Below, piece after piece: positions 17,850 to 26,099 of a stretch of 47,329 nt of DNA; position 1 is the stretch's first letter; each line of letters starts with the position of its first letter. Position numbers and translations under genes: made by a program. The stretch is from Chitinophagaceae bacterium (GTDB lineage Bacteria > Bacteroidota > Bacteroidia > Chitinophagales > Chitinophagaceae). Location of the stretch: positions 1 to 47,329 of the forward strand of contig SEAD01000023.1 in assembly GCA_004173355.1 (NCBI GenBank), written 5' to 3'. The notes beneath the pieces were generated by a model, which saw only the letters and a list, made by a program, of their open reading frames with translations, had not been told where the DNA came from and made no database searches.

Positions 17850-18752
17850 TCAGCTTAAAAATTCAGTCAGACTTTCCAGCAAAGCATTTCCTCCCAGGGA
17901 ATTTTCTTCCTGGTGCCAGGCTTGTGAACCATACTTTCCACTTGGATAACCCGAAGCGTAGAGCGTGTGGTACCCGATTGGCACGGTCAGCGTTTTCAGC
18001 AGCAGGCTTGCCAGGGTCTCATGCATACCACACTGGCCCTGGTGCTCTTCTATAGTAATCAGCTTCCGTGTAGTTGTTATGGCCTCTGTCAGTCCGGCCG
18101 GGAGTTCCCTGACGGGGAACTCACTCAGTAACCAGACCTCCAGCTGACCTGTTACCGATTCCGGGAGTTTCGAAAGGTTTTCCACCACAGACCCGGTACC
18201 TACAACTACCGCCCTCCGATCTGCACCTGCAGCCAGTTTCCGCCACTGCGCAAATCCTGCAGTAGGCTGGTTTGACGCAAGATTCAGCCGCAGGTAGTTG
18301 GGCATCGGATCACTGATCATTTTTTCGAGCGCGGCACCGACATCACTTCCCGTGAATGGCACAAATACTTTCATATCCGGCAGGATCCGCATCGATCCGA
18401 TATCTTCTATATTGTGATGTGAGCTTCCCATTATCCCATATCCATACCCGCCGCCATTCGCCACAATTTTAACCGGAAGTTTGTGAAGGCAGATATCATT
18501 ACGGATCTGCTCATACGGACGTAGTGTGACGAAAGGGGATATGCTGTAAATGATGGGTATAAACCCTTCATGGGCGAGACCTGCGGCGATGCTTGCCATG
18601 TTCTGCTCTGCGACCCCGACATTGATAAACCGTTCGCCCAGTATCTCCCGCACTTTTTCAAGTGCCATAAATCCAAGGTCGCCGGTCAGGAACAAAACCC
18701 GCTCATCGTTTTGCGCAAGCCGCACTACAGCATCAGCAAATTCTTTTCTCAT
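17850..18752 (-). CDS. Transketolase, C-terminal subunit
   Basis: A 300-aa protein matching the pyrimidine-binding and C-terminal domains of transketolase. TGDLGFMALE opens the Pyr domain, INVGVAEQNMASIAAGLA contains the Glu that activates thiamine diphosphate, and GYGIMGSSHHNIEDIG follows as in family members. The full-length enzyme would be about 600-660 aa; here the N-terminal half is encoded just upstream with a 4 bp overlap (ATGA), so the two probably form a heteromer. It would transfer a two-carbon ketol unit. Being within a glycan locus suggests a special sugar rather than the pentose phosphate pathway (inference). Confidence 0.9.
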   Translation of the reverse strand: MRKEFADAVVRLAQNDERVLFLTGDLGFMALEKVREILGERFINVGVAEQNMASIAAGLAHEGFIPIIYSISPFVTLRPYEQIRNDICLHKLPVKIVANGGGYGYGIMGSSHHNIEDIGSMRILPDMKVFVPFTGSDVGAALEKMISDPMPNYLRLNLASNQPTAGFAQWRKLAAGADRRAVVVGTGSVVENLSKLPESVTGQLEVWLLSEFPVRELPAGLTEAITTTRKLITIEEHQGQCGMHETLASLLLKTLTVPIGYHTLYASGYPSGKYGSQAWHQEENSLGGNALLESLTEFLS

Positions 18753-19507
18753 GCGGGTATTATTAATTTATTGAAATCCTCCTCTGTAAGCGGAAGGTAA
18801 TGGCAATCCACTGTATCCTGCAGCAGGAGTTCGCGGCCTTTAACCGTGTTACAGATTACTGCCAGCGGCTTTTGTTTGTCCCATCCGTTTACGGCCGCCT
18901 CCATTGATTCAAAATCGTGGCCATCTGCCTTTGCAACGGTAAAACCAAAAGCTTCCAGTTTCTGGTCGAGGGGCTCCATACGGATCACATCTTCTGTGCG
19001 ACCGAATCCCTGGATAAAATTGCGGTCTATCATCCAGATCACATTTGTCAGGTTGTGGTGACTGATAAACATCGCAGCCTCCCAGATGCTGCCTTCATTC
19101 AGCTCGCCATCGGACGTAAGACAGAATATCTGTTTACTGGACTTGCGCAGCCGTGCTGCCAGTCCGAGCCCGGCGGCCACTGATAAGCCGTGGCCAAGAC
19201 TGCCGGTGGCAAAGGGAATCGACCGGACCTTTCCTACCGGCGGATGCGCGGGCAGCATCGTAGCATCCCTGTAAAAACTGCTGATCTCCTCGCGGCTGAT
19301 TTCCCCGGCCTGGGCCAGTACACTGTACAACAATGCGGCAGCATGCCCCTTCGACAGGATCATATCATCCCCTGCGCTATGCAACCTGAACCGTATAAAG
19401 ACGAGCATTTCCAGGCAGGACAACGAGCACCCCACATGGCCTGCGTTGGCAGACCTGTACATCCGGACCAGCCTGTCCCTTACTTCATCCCTGATTTTTT
19501 CCAGCAT
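18749..19507 (-). CDS. Transketolase, N-terminal (thiamine diphosphate) subunit
   Basis: A 252-aa protein matching the N-terminal thiamine diphosphate domain of transketolase. Seen: SANAGHVGCSLSCLEML, LSKGHAAALLYS, the GSLGHGLSVAAG stretch that contacts the diphosphate, and the metal-binding motif SDGELNEGSIWEA ending in WMIDRN. The first Gly of the usual GDG is Ser here, which is seen in other split transketolases. It is encoded immediately upstream of the partner subunit. ATG at 19507. Confidence 0.9.
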   Translation of the reverse strand: MLEKIRDEVRDRLVRMYRSANAGHVGCSLSCLEMLVFIRFRLHSAGDDMILSKGHAAALLYSVLAQAGEISREEISSFYRDATMLPAHPPVGKVRSIPFATGSLGHGLSVAAGLGLAARLRKSSKQIFCLTSDGELNEGSIWEAAMFISHHNLTNVIWMIDRNFIQGFGRTEDVIRMEPLDQKLEAFGFTVAKADGHDFESMEAAVNGWDKQKPLAVICNTVKGRELLLQDTVDCHYLPLTEEDFNKLIIPA

Positions 19508-19526
19508 ACACGGCTATTTTATTTTT

Positions 19527-22442
19527 TCAGGCAATTCCTGTCATAATTGTTTTCATTTCCTTTTCCACCACATCCACATAAAAACCTGCATTGATATACC
19601 TCACTGATGTTTCACTTATCTGCTGCAACGCTTCATCTGTGGCTCCATACAACGCCAGCACCTGTTTCCCGAATCCGGCTGCATCATCCGTGGCGCGGAC
19701 CACATCATCTATACCAGGTAATCCTTCCGTGCCGATAGAAGTACTCACGACCGGCAACCCATGAAAAAGGGCTTCGACGGTTTTTCCTTTCACACCTGCT
19801 CCGTACCGGAGCGGGATAATAACCATCCTCACGGATGCATATAACTTGGCAAGCTCTTCCTCCGTCACAAAACCAGGCACTTTTACACTGGCGGAAGCCA
19901 TATCCAGTATTTCCTGAGGAGGATTCGAACCGGCTATGATCAGGCGGACACCGGGTAATGCTTCACTTACTGCGGGCCATACGTCAGACATAAACCATTT
20001 TACGCCGTCTGCATTCGGACCGTGTCCAAAACCCCCGATGAATAAAAGGTCCTTTCGCTGGCTGAATCCGGATGCAGGCACGGCCGGTATATCATAGATG
20101 TAGGGCTTGATCGCATGCACCACACTGCTGACACCGAGGGAGCGGATAATAACGGCTTCATCCTCACTGGGGGTGAGTACCAGATCGGCGTGGTTGAACA
20201 GGTACATCTCCGTCTTTTTCCACTTTTCTGCAGATTCCAGCTGCTCCGGCCTGCGCTCCAGTTCATACTGCCGCATCTCCCTCATGAAATGCAGGTCATG
20301 GCCATAGTACAATATTTTACACGATGTATTCTTGCGGATGAAATCGATGTATTTAATGGAGATATGCGGCCGGTGCAGCCACACATAGTCGATGTATTTT
20401 TTATTGTCAAGTACCCACTGGCTCCAGTTGCGGGAAGCATGTTCACCATATAAAACTTCTATGCCCAGCTGGCCGAGTACGGTAGTATATGGTTCATGCC
20501 GGTAAAAATTATCGCCGATGAATTTGACATTGTAGCCGAGTTTAACAAGAAGGCGCAGGTAATGGAATACGGTCCTGGAACCGGCATCCTTATCGAAATG
20601 GGGTACATAGTGATCGATCACCAGTATCGTCTTCCGTCCCCTGCTCCGGTCACGTGCAATAAACACATCTTCGCCGTTGGGAAACTGATCCCGGTCGAGC
20701 ACATCCTTCCATTTCTCCCTGAATTTTGCATTGTTTATCCGCTGCAGCTCCCGACTCCGCTCGGACCCATGCGATGATCCTTCGAAATGAAGGAGCTGTG
20801 ACGCTGGCTGGTAGACCACGCGATATCCCCGTTTCCTTATTTCAAATGCAAGGTCAGAATCTTCACTGTAGGCAGGCCGGTATCGTGGATCAAAACCGCC
20901 GATTTCATTCCAGAGTGCCGTTCGCACAAGGATACTTGCTCCGGAAATGTAGTCGACATCCTTTACATAATTAAACTGTGGAAGCTGCGGATCCTGTGAG
21001 TGACCATAATTCCAGCCAGATGCATCCTTCCAGATAATGCCACCGGCTTCCTGCAACCGTCCATCGGGATAAATTAATTTGCTTCCCGTCATCCCGATCT
21101 GCGGGTCGCGATGCATCAGCTTCACGAGACTATCAAGCCATCCCGGAAGCACCTGTGTATCATTGTTCAGGAAAAGTACAAACGGACTTTTTACTTCGCT
21201 GGCAGCAAGGTTGCAGTTTTCCAGGAAACCCGTATTCTCTGCATTCCGGCGGATGGTGATATTGCTGATGATTTCCGCAGCCCCGGTGGTGCCGTCAGAT
21301 GAATTATCATCGGCCAGGATAATATGATAGGAGACCCCAAGGGCATTCACCCTGACTGACGCCAGGCAACGATATGTCAGTTCCCAGCTGTTGTAAACGG
21401 GTATGATGATAGTGACTTCCGGATTGATAAACACAGGGAATTCGATAGGGTCAAAACTGACCGGACCTGAATCGGCAGCAACAGTCGATGTAAATACCGG
21501 AGAAGTCACAATTGTTTTTTTCCTGCCGCGCACACGGTTGAAAACAGATCGCAGCAGCCGGTATTGCGGTGAACCCTCACGGAGCACCCTCCCTTTTAAA
21601 CGATAATATACCTTGAGCAGACGGAACCCCTCTGACTCATAAATTTCCTGCAGCCGGGCATTGGCTGCATCCAGCTGGTGTCGTTGTTGTGTGACCAGCT
21701 GCTTCTGGGCTTCCAGCAGGAGCACGGCATTCTCTGCTTCAATCCTGGCATCTTCAGGTTTTGTGTTCCGGTCAGCAGCCGTGATCGCCTGCACTTGTGT
21801 CTCAGGCTCAACCGGCAACCTGGCTTGTACAGTATCCAATCTTCCATCATCCGCGAAAGCAACTGGAGGCAACGAATCATTGTCACCGGTCTTATTGAGC
21901 CGATCCCCGAAAAAAATTGAACTGATGGCGGCAGGGGCCTCGCCGGCATCCGAACAAACCGCTAGAAGGAACGCAGGCGCAGAACCGCCCGTTACAGGCA
22001 CGGGACTGCCGGCCATAACCATCGTATACTCCGGCAGGATAACACTCGCAGCGCCGGATTGCTGCCTGAACAACCCGACATGCACAAAAAAACGGTTCAG
22101 GAACCGGTCCCATTCACCGATGGCGGTTTTGTGTTCTTCCGGTGAAACGTTATCCGTGCGGATAGACAGGACCGCAGTGCCGCCATGGCGGATGACGCGA
22201 CGGATATCCCGGATACATTTATCGCGTGTACTTTTATCGCCAAGTGCAGGAAGTTCGACAGCCAGCAGGAGGTCGGCAGAACCCGACACTGCCTGGATCC
22301 CGGTGGCCGGATCGTAAGTCAGGGGAACAGGATCCTTATGGCTTAGCTGCTTCAGTATTGTATTAAGGTGGGTAATTCGCAGCGCATCATCATCTTCCGG
22401 TTGCCGACCGGATAGTTGGATAAAATCGCCATTCATTTCCAT
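19527..22442 (-). CDS. Large glycosyltransferase, GT2 + GT4, with N-terminal extension
   Basis: A 971-aa protein. Residues about 50-165 look like the back half of a methyltransferase-type fold (IRRVIRHGGTAVLSIR) without a SAM motif I. Residues about 230-310 form a coiled coil and an aromatic/basic stretch (YESEGFRLLKVYYRLKGRVL). Then comes GT2 (about 343-600) with VTIIIPVYNSWELTYRCL, DDNSSDGT, FLNNDTQVLPGW and the GASILVRTALWNEIGGFD acceptor region, and GT4 (about 635-970) with HDLHFMREMR, LLFIGGFGHGPNADGV and LRYGAGVKGKTVEALFHGLP. It probably adds two sugars in sequence. I chose the ATG at 22442; another ATG follows at 22436, and a TTG three codons upstream is less likely. Confidence 0.88.
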   Translation of the reverse strand: MEMNGDFIQLSGRQPEDDDALRITHLNTILKQLSHKDPVPLTYDPATGIQAVSGSADLLLAVELPALGDKSTRDKCIRDIRRVIRHGGTAVLSIRTDNVSPEEHKTAIGEWDRFLNRFFVHVGLFRQQSGAASVILPEYTMVMAGSPVPVTGGSAPAFLLAVCSDAGEAPAAISSIFFGDRLNKTGDNDSLPPVAFADDGRLDTVQARLPVEPETQVQAITAADRNTKPEDARIEAENAVLLLEAQKQLVTQQRHQLDAANARLQEIYESEGFRLLKVYYRLKGRVLREGSPQYRLLRSVFNRVRGRKKTIVTSPVFTSTVAADSGPVSFDPIEFPVFINPEVTIIIPVYNSWELTYRCLASVRVNALGVSYHIILADDNSSDGTTGAAEIISNITIRRNAENTGFLENCNLAASEVKSPFVLFLNNDTQVLPGWLDSLVKLMHRDPQIGMTGSKLIYPDGRLQEAGGIIWKDASGWNYGHSQDPQLPQFNYVKDVDYISGASILVRTALWNEIGGFDPRYRPAYSEDSDLAFEIRKRGYRVVYQPASQLLHFEGSSHGSERSRELQRINNAKFREKWKDVLDRDQFPNGEDVFIARDRSRGRKTILVIDHYVPHFDKDAGSRTVFHYLRLLVKLGYNVKFIGDNFYRHEPYTTVLGQLGIEVLYGEHASRNWSQWVLDNKKYIDYVWLHRPHISIKYIDFIRKNTSCKILYYGHDLHFMREMRQYELERRPEQLESAEKWKKTEMYLFNHADLVLTPSEDEAVIIRSLGVSSVVHAIKPYIYDIPAVPASGFSQRKDLLFIGGFGHGPNADGVKWFMSDVWPAVSEALPGVRLIIAGSNPPQEILDMASASVKVPGFVTEEELAKLYASVRMVIIPLRYGAGVKGKTVEALFHGLPVVSTSIGTEGLPGIDDVVRATDDAAGFGKQVLALYGATDEALQQISETSVRYINAGFYVDVVEKEMKTIMTGIA

Positions 22443-22486
22443 CTTTTCCAAAATAGATTCAGTTAGTAAATTTTGAGAAAATGCTT

Positions 22487-23344
22487 TTATGCACGCAGCG
22501 TTGCCAGGTATTCAATCAGTCCTTCCTTCCAGGAAGGCATACTGTCAATACCGGCGCTTCTGATCTTGCTGTTGTCAAGTACGGAGTAAAACGGGCGCTT
22601 CACCACCATCGGGAAATCATTTACACTTGCCTTATGCAGGGGCGTTTCGAGTTTCATTTCATCCCAGATGGTACGGGCAAATTCGTACCACGAAACTTCC
22701 CCACCGGCACTGAGGTGATATAGTCCGAATGCATCAGTATGGATCAGTCGTGCTACAGCCTTCGCAATATGCAATGTTGGAGTCGGAGCCAGCACTTCAT
22801 CTGTCACCACCCTCACTTCAGGTTTTTCAGCCGCAAGCCGGAGCATCATCGATACAAAATTGTTGCCTTTTGCGCGGGAGGGCACAGTGCCATAAATACC
22901 GGATACCCGTACCACATAGGAGAGGTCGCTGTAGTTCAATACAAACTGCTCACCAGCCAGCTTGGTTGTGGCATACACATTTAAAGGATTCGGGCAATCC
23001 GTTTCCAGGTACGGCTGCTGTTTGCTGCCATCAAAAACATAATCGGTACTGAAGTGCATGAGCCGTATACCCAATGATGATGTGATCCTCGCGAGGTTGA
23101 GCGGCGCGCTTCCATTTATCAGGAAAGCTTTGTCAGGGTAGTTCTCTGCTTCAGGTACCACATGGTATGCTGCAGTGTTGAGAACGATGTCAGGTTTTAT
23201 TGCAGAAAAAACTTCGCGCAGGTTAACGGGATCGGTGATTTCGATATCAGCATGTGTGAGCCCCGTCACTTCCTCTGTCGCTGATAAAATATTCACGAGA
23301 TCTGTCCCTAACTGGCCGTTTGAACCTATGATTGCAACTTTCAT
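22487..23344 (-). CDS. rfbD: dTDP-4-dehydrorhamnose reductase (RmlD-like)
   Basis: A 285-aa extended SDR. RmlD makes dTDP-L-rhamnose from dTDP-4-keto-L-rhamnose using NAD(P)H. Seen: the cofactor motif GSNGQLG (7-13), NTAAY at 56-60, HFSTDYVFDG (97-106) with the catalytic Thr, and YATTK with Tyr124 and Lys128. Length fits the family. The NTAAYTAVDKAE-type stretch is changed to NTAAYHVVPEAE, so a related 4-keto-sugar substrate is possible. No rmlA, rmlB or rmlC is present in the window. It may begin the main transcript: a hairpin and a promoter candidate lie upstream. Confidence 0.85.
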   Translation of the reverse strand: MKVAIIGSNGQLGTDLVNILSATEEVTGLTHADIEITDPVNLREVFSAIKPDIVLNTAAYHVVPEAENYPDKAFLINGSAPLNLARITSSLGIRLMHFSTDYVFDGSKQQPYLETDCPNPLNVYATTKLAGEQFVLNYSDLSYVVRVSGIYGTVPSRAKGNNFVSMMLRLAAEKPEVRVVTDEVLAPTPTLHIAKAVARLIHTDAFGLYHLSAGGEVSWYEFARTIWDEMKLETPLHKASVNDFPMVVKRPFYSVLDNSKIRSAGIDSMPSWKEGLIEYLATLRA

Positions 23345-23412
23345 CGTTTCATTTTTCCCTGTGCATTATGTAAGCAGCAGGGATTGGATAATGGTAATTA
23401 GAATGGGCATGG

Positions 23413-23447
23413 CAAAAATATGATTTTACACCCTTGCACCGTTCAAA
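23413..23447 (-). promoter_or_regulatory. Candidate Bacteroidota-type promoter for rfbD
   Basis: On the minus strand TATTTTTG (23420-23413) matches the -7 consensus TANNTTTG exactly. A TTTG that could be the -33 element lies at 23447-23444, giving a 23 bp spacer, slightly longer than the usual 19-21. Transcription would start near 23405 and give a leader of about 60 nt before the rfbD ATG at 23344. Confidence 0.4.
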
Positions 23448-23453
23448 TAAATT

Positions 23454-23472
23454 TGCCGGATACAATCCGGCA
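23454..23472 (-). terminator. Hairpin, possible terminator between two units of the locus
   Basis: A perfect 8 bp inverted repeat, TGCCGGAT / ATCCGGCA with a 3-nt loop, follows the end of the coiled-coil gene at 23499. On the minus strand it is followed by AATTTATTT, a weak U-rich tract. With the promoter candidate just downstream, it could separate the GT4 and coiled-coil genes from the rest of the locus. Confidence 0.4.
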
Positions 23473-23498
23473 GCACACTAAAATAATCTTAAGTTGGA

Positions 23499-23867
23499 TT
23501 ACTTCCTCCACAGCTTCTGGCGAAGCGTGCCGAACAGACTTCTTTTTTCGTAAGTCCGCTTGTACCACTCGATATCCTGTGCAAGGCGATCAAGATCACC
23601 AAGCAGTTTGTTGATCAGCTGGCGATTTCCTTCACCGGTACGCATACACTCTGCGAGTTTTGTATTGGTCTCGAGCACGACACGGTTCTTATCTTCCACA
23701 AGCGCCTGCAGGCGCTGGATTTCGGCCTCCTGTCGTTCAATGGTATTCTGTTTCCCGATAATCTCCATGTCCAGTTTTTGGTCAATGATTTCCAGCGATT
23801 GCTGGATCTCCTCGATCTTGTCCTGGCCCACCAATTGTTTTGTCGTTATTGATATCGAATCTTTCAT
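23499..23867 (-). CDS. Small coiled-coil protein with WYKR tail
   Basis: A 122-aa protein of unknown function. Residues about 12-75 form a coiled coil (heptad-like IEEIQQSLEIIDQKL, then IERQEAEIQRLQALVEDK). A Leu/Asp-rich helix follows, and the end is aromatic and basic: EWYKRTYEKRSLFGTLRQK. Short proteins with this kind of tail are frequent in Bacteroidota polysaccharide loci in my recollection, but I know no assigned role. A scaffold for membrane-associated transferases is one reading. The ATG at 23867 lies 13 bp after the GT4 gene. Confidence 0.7.
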   Translation of the reverse strand: MKDSISITTKQLVGQDKIEEIQQSLEIIDQKLDMEIIGKQNTIERQEAEIQRLQALVEDKNRVVLETNTKLAECMRTGEGNRQLINKLLGDLDRLAQDIEWYKRTYEKRSLFGTLRQKLWRK

Positions 23868-23880
23868 AGTAAGCTTTTAA

Positions 23881-25005
23881 TTAAGCAAGCGTCCATTTTG
23901 CACGATTGCTCCCAGCTGTTAATATTGAACCTGCATACAATTCGCGGTAACTCTTGAAATTCTCCGCCATATCAAATTCATCCCGGCAGATTTCGGCCGA
24001 ATATTTTCCCATAATATCCAGCATCTCCGGATTGTTCTGGTACTGCATGATCTTGATGATCGCTTCCGATGCATTCCTGAACAGGTCACCATTCAGGCCC
24101 GTTTTTACCAGGTCGATATTGCCGGTGCATTCACTAAGCAATACCGGCTTCTTCAGCGCCAGTGCTTCAAGGGCTGCAAACGACATGCCTTCATAATCTG
24201 AAGTGGAAAGATATATATGCGACGCCGCTACATAATCATGCACGCCGCTTTTATCCAGCCAGCCGGTGACTGTTATATTCTTCGAAGTAAAATTATGTTT
24301 CGAACTGCCATCACCGATCCAGATAAATTCAATACCCGGTACATCCTGGAAGTATCCGGCAATGGTATTGAAGAGAGCCGGGTTCTTCTGCTTCTCGATA
24401 CGGCCACTCGTCACAATCCTGAATTTGCCGTCACGCAGTTTCAGCCTGCGTTCCGGACGTTCCTTCACGTTAATGCCGTTGTTTATATAATCGGCTTTTA
24501 TACCCATATCCAGGTAGTGTTGAAGCTCTGAAGGGGAACAGCACACCACGTTACCGCCGAAACGGTTGCCCAGTTTTTCCAGCTGCCTGTAAATAAAACG
24601 GGACACCTTATTGGAGGCTGAAAGGAATGACGCCCCATTCGGGGTATAAAACACATTTTTGATACCGACCATCCGGCAGGCCATGCGGCCCAGCAATCCA
24701 CTTTTCGACGAATGCAGGTGCACGGCATCAATCATCTCCTTGGCTTTCAGCCGACGGAGGATCTTGAATAACTCAAAAAATGCGAGGAAATCCTTGGGAA
24801 TATTGATCGAACGCTGGGCAGATCGCCAGCGGATAAAGCGCACATTTCCCCTTGGGAAATTTTTCTTGACCATATCGGCCGGAATCTCCTCCTTCCGCTC
24901 GCCATGAACGACGATGTGAAGGTCGTCGGGCATTGATTCTGCCAATGACTTGACAAAAACCGCTATCCCGCCGGCAAATGGTTCAACAATATGCACAATT
25001 ATCAT
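23881..25005 (-). CDS. GT4 family glycosyltransferase
   Basis: A 374-aa GT-B glycosyltransferase. The N-terminal acceptor domain begins MIIVHIVEPFAGGIAVFVKS and has VHLHSSKSGLLGRM. The C-terminal donor domain has FRIVTSGRIEKQKNP, WIGDGSSKH, STSDYEGMSFAALEALALKK (the E-x7-E motif) and a GLNGDLF stretch. It works in the cytoplasm on lipid-linked acceptors; sugar unknown. I chose the ATG at 25005, because the homologous beta strand begins there; the frame is open nine codons upstream to a TTG at 25032. It is the first gene after the paaZ operon terminator and so probably starts a transcript. Confidence 0.88.
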   Translation of the reverse strand: MIIVHIVEPFAGGIAVFVKSLAESMPDDLHIVVHGERKEEIPADMVKKNFPRGNVRFIRWRSAQRSINIPKDFLAFFELFKILRRLKAKEMIDAVHLHSSKSGLLGRMACRMVGIKNVFYTPNGASFLSASNKVSRFIYRQLEKLGNRFGGNVVCCSPSELQHYLDMGIKADYINNGINVKERPERRLKLRDGKFRIVTSGRIEKQKNPALFNTIAGYFQDVPGIEFIWIGDGSSKHNFTSKNITVTGWLDKSGVHDYVAASHIYLSTSDYEGMSFAALEALALKKPVLLSECTGNIDLVKTGLNGDLFRNASEAIIKIMQYQNNPEMLDIMGKYSAEICRDEFDMAENFKSYRELYAGSILTAGSNRAKWTLA

Positions 25006-25214
25006 AACTACACAGTTTTCTGATGCAGGCAACAGGTTGGTTTCTGTTACCTATATACTAATTCCGTCCGATACGGAAGGGGGTTCAAACCTGCCGTCGA
25101 TCCGGGTGACCTGGCTAACATAACCTACGGCGCATATAATGATGCCAGACCGTAAAAATTACATTCACCTGCTACTAAAAAAGGTGGAAAATCAGTTAAC
25201 TAAAGCCTCAACGA

Positions 25215-25249
25215 AAAAAGTATATATGACCAGCAACTACGTTGACAAA
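25215..25249 (-). promoter_or_regulatory. Weak promoter candidate for the GT4 gene
   Basis: On the minus strand TACTTTTT (25222-25215) matches TANNTTTG at all fixed positions but the last. A TTTG lies at 25249-25246, 23 bp upstream. The interval 25006-25253 holds no other gene that I can support, and a promoter is expected here because a terminator precedes it. Confidence 0.25.
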
Positions 25250-25253
25250 GATT

Positions 25254-25280
25254 GAAAAAGAAACGTTGCTTAAACGTTTC
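25254..25280 (-). terminator. Rho-independent terminator of the paaZ operon
   Basis: The inverted repeat GAAACGTT / AACGTTTC (25260-25267 and 25273-25280, 5-nt loop) is followed on the minus strand by TTTTTC. It starts within the stop codon of the GT2 gene (25279-25281), so it ends the operon paaZ to GT2 and separates it from the polysaccharide locus. Confidence 0.75.
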
Positions 25281-26091
25281 AGGCTTTTTTCTTCTTGAGC
25301 CACAAAATTAACCCTTTAGGCAGAAGAAACAAGCCTGCCAGGCGCAAGAAACCCCTTAATTTCAAAAGCCCGGATACGCCAAAACTACTCACCACCCGCC
25401 ATCTCGCCGCTAGTTGTTTACCCTTATTGGCAAACGAAATACCGCGTTTATTGATCTCGCAGGTCACCAGGAATTCGGCAATCATCCCTACTTTACCGTG
25501 TTTCATCAGGGTCCAGAAAAACGCATAGTCCTCGGCCAGCTCAAACCCTTTGGGGTAAAAACCGGTTGCGCCAAGCATACTGGTCCGGAACATAACGGTA
25601 GGGTGTATGAAAACATTGCGGTGGTACATTTCTCTAATGATATTCTCATTAGATATTGCCGTTATATAACGGTACTGTTCACCCGTATCATAATCCCTGA
25701 AAAAACACCAGGTTCCCGTCAGCACAAGACCGGGGTCAGACCGCATCCGCAACACCTGTTTGTCGAAACGCGAGGGGTCACATACATCCGCACAATCCAG
25801 CCGCGCAACAAACTCCGTGTACAGGTGCTCCAGGATCCAGGCCAGTCCGGCGTTCAGTGCATTCGTGATACCCTGGTTATGCTCCAGCCTCAACACTTCA
25901 ACCCTCATTCCCATGCCAATACCGTGCTGGATTTTAGCGGGCGAAACGGGCACGGCACTTCCATCATCCACCGCCAGCACCATGAACGGTCCACCGGTGT
26001 AATTGACCGTCCGCAGGGAGCGGATCAACCCTTCCTCGTTGTTAAAACAAGGCATGAGCAGGCAGAAATCAAGATTGGGACGGACAGCCAT
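25279..26091 (-). CDS. GT2 family glycosyltransferase
   Basis: A 270-aa GT-A glycosyltransferase. Seen: LDFCLLMPCFNNEEGLIRSL at the start, LAVDDGSAVPV, GITNALNAGLAWIL and FVARLDCADVCDPSRF, where the usual DxD is LDCADVC. RNVFIHPTVMFRTSML and GFYPKGFELAEDYAFFW are typical of the family's acceptor region. The ATG at 26091 is the first after the upstream stop at 26100; the frame stays open to 26196 but that would overlap the glycosylase gene. It is the last gene of the paaZ operon, although by function it belongs with the neighbouring polysaccharide locus. Confidence 0.83.
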   Translation of the reverse strand: MAVRPNLDFCLLMPCFNNEEGLIRSLRTVNYTGGPFMVLAVDDGSAVPVSPAKIQHGIGMGMRVEVLRLEHNQGITNALNAGLAWILEHLYTEFVARLDCADVCDPSRFDKQVLRMRSDPGLVLTGTWCFFRDYDTGEQYRYITAISNENIIREMYHRNVFIHPTVMFRTSMLGATGFYPKGFELAEDYAFFWTLMKHGKVGMIAEFLVTCEINKRGISFANKGKQLAARWRVVSSFGVSGLLKLRGFLRLAGLFLLPKGLILWLKKKKA

Positions 26092-26099
26092 GGAGATCG

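Noticed and set aside
21661-22317. A 218-aa plus-strand open frame.
   Set aside because: Antisense to the 971-aa glycosyltransferase; Ser/Ala/Arg-rich composition of a shadow frame.
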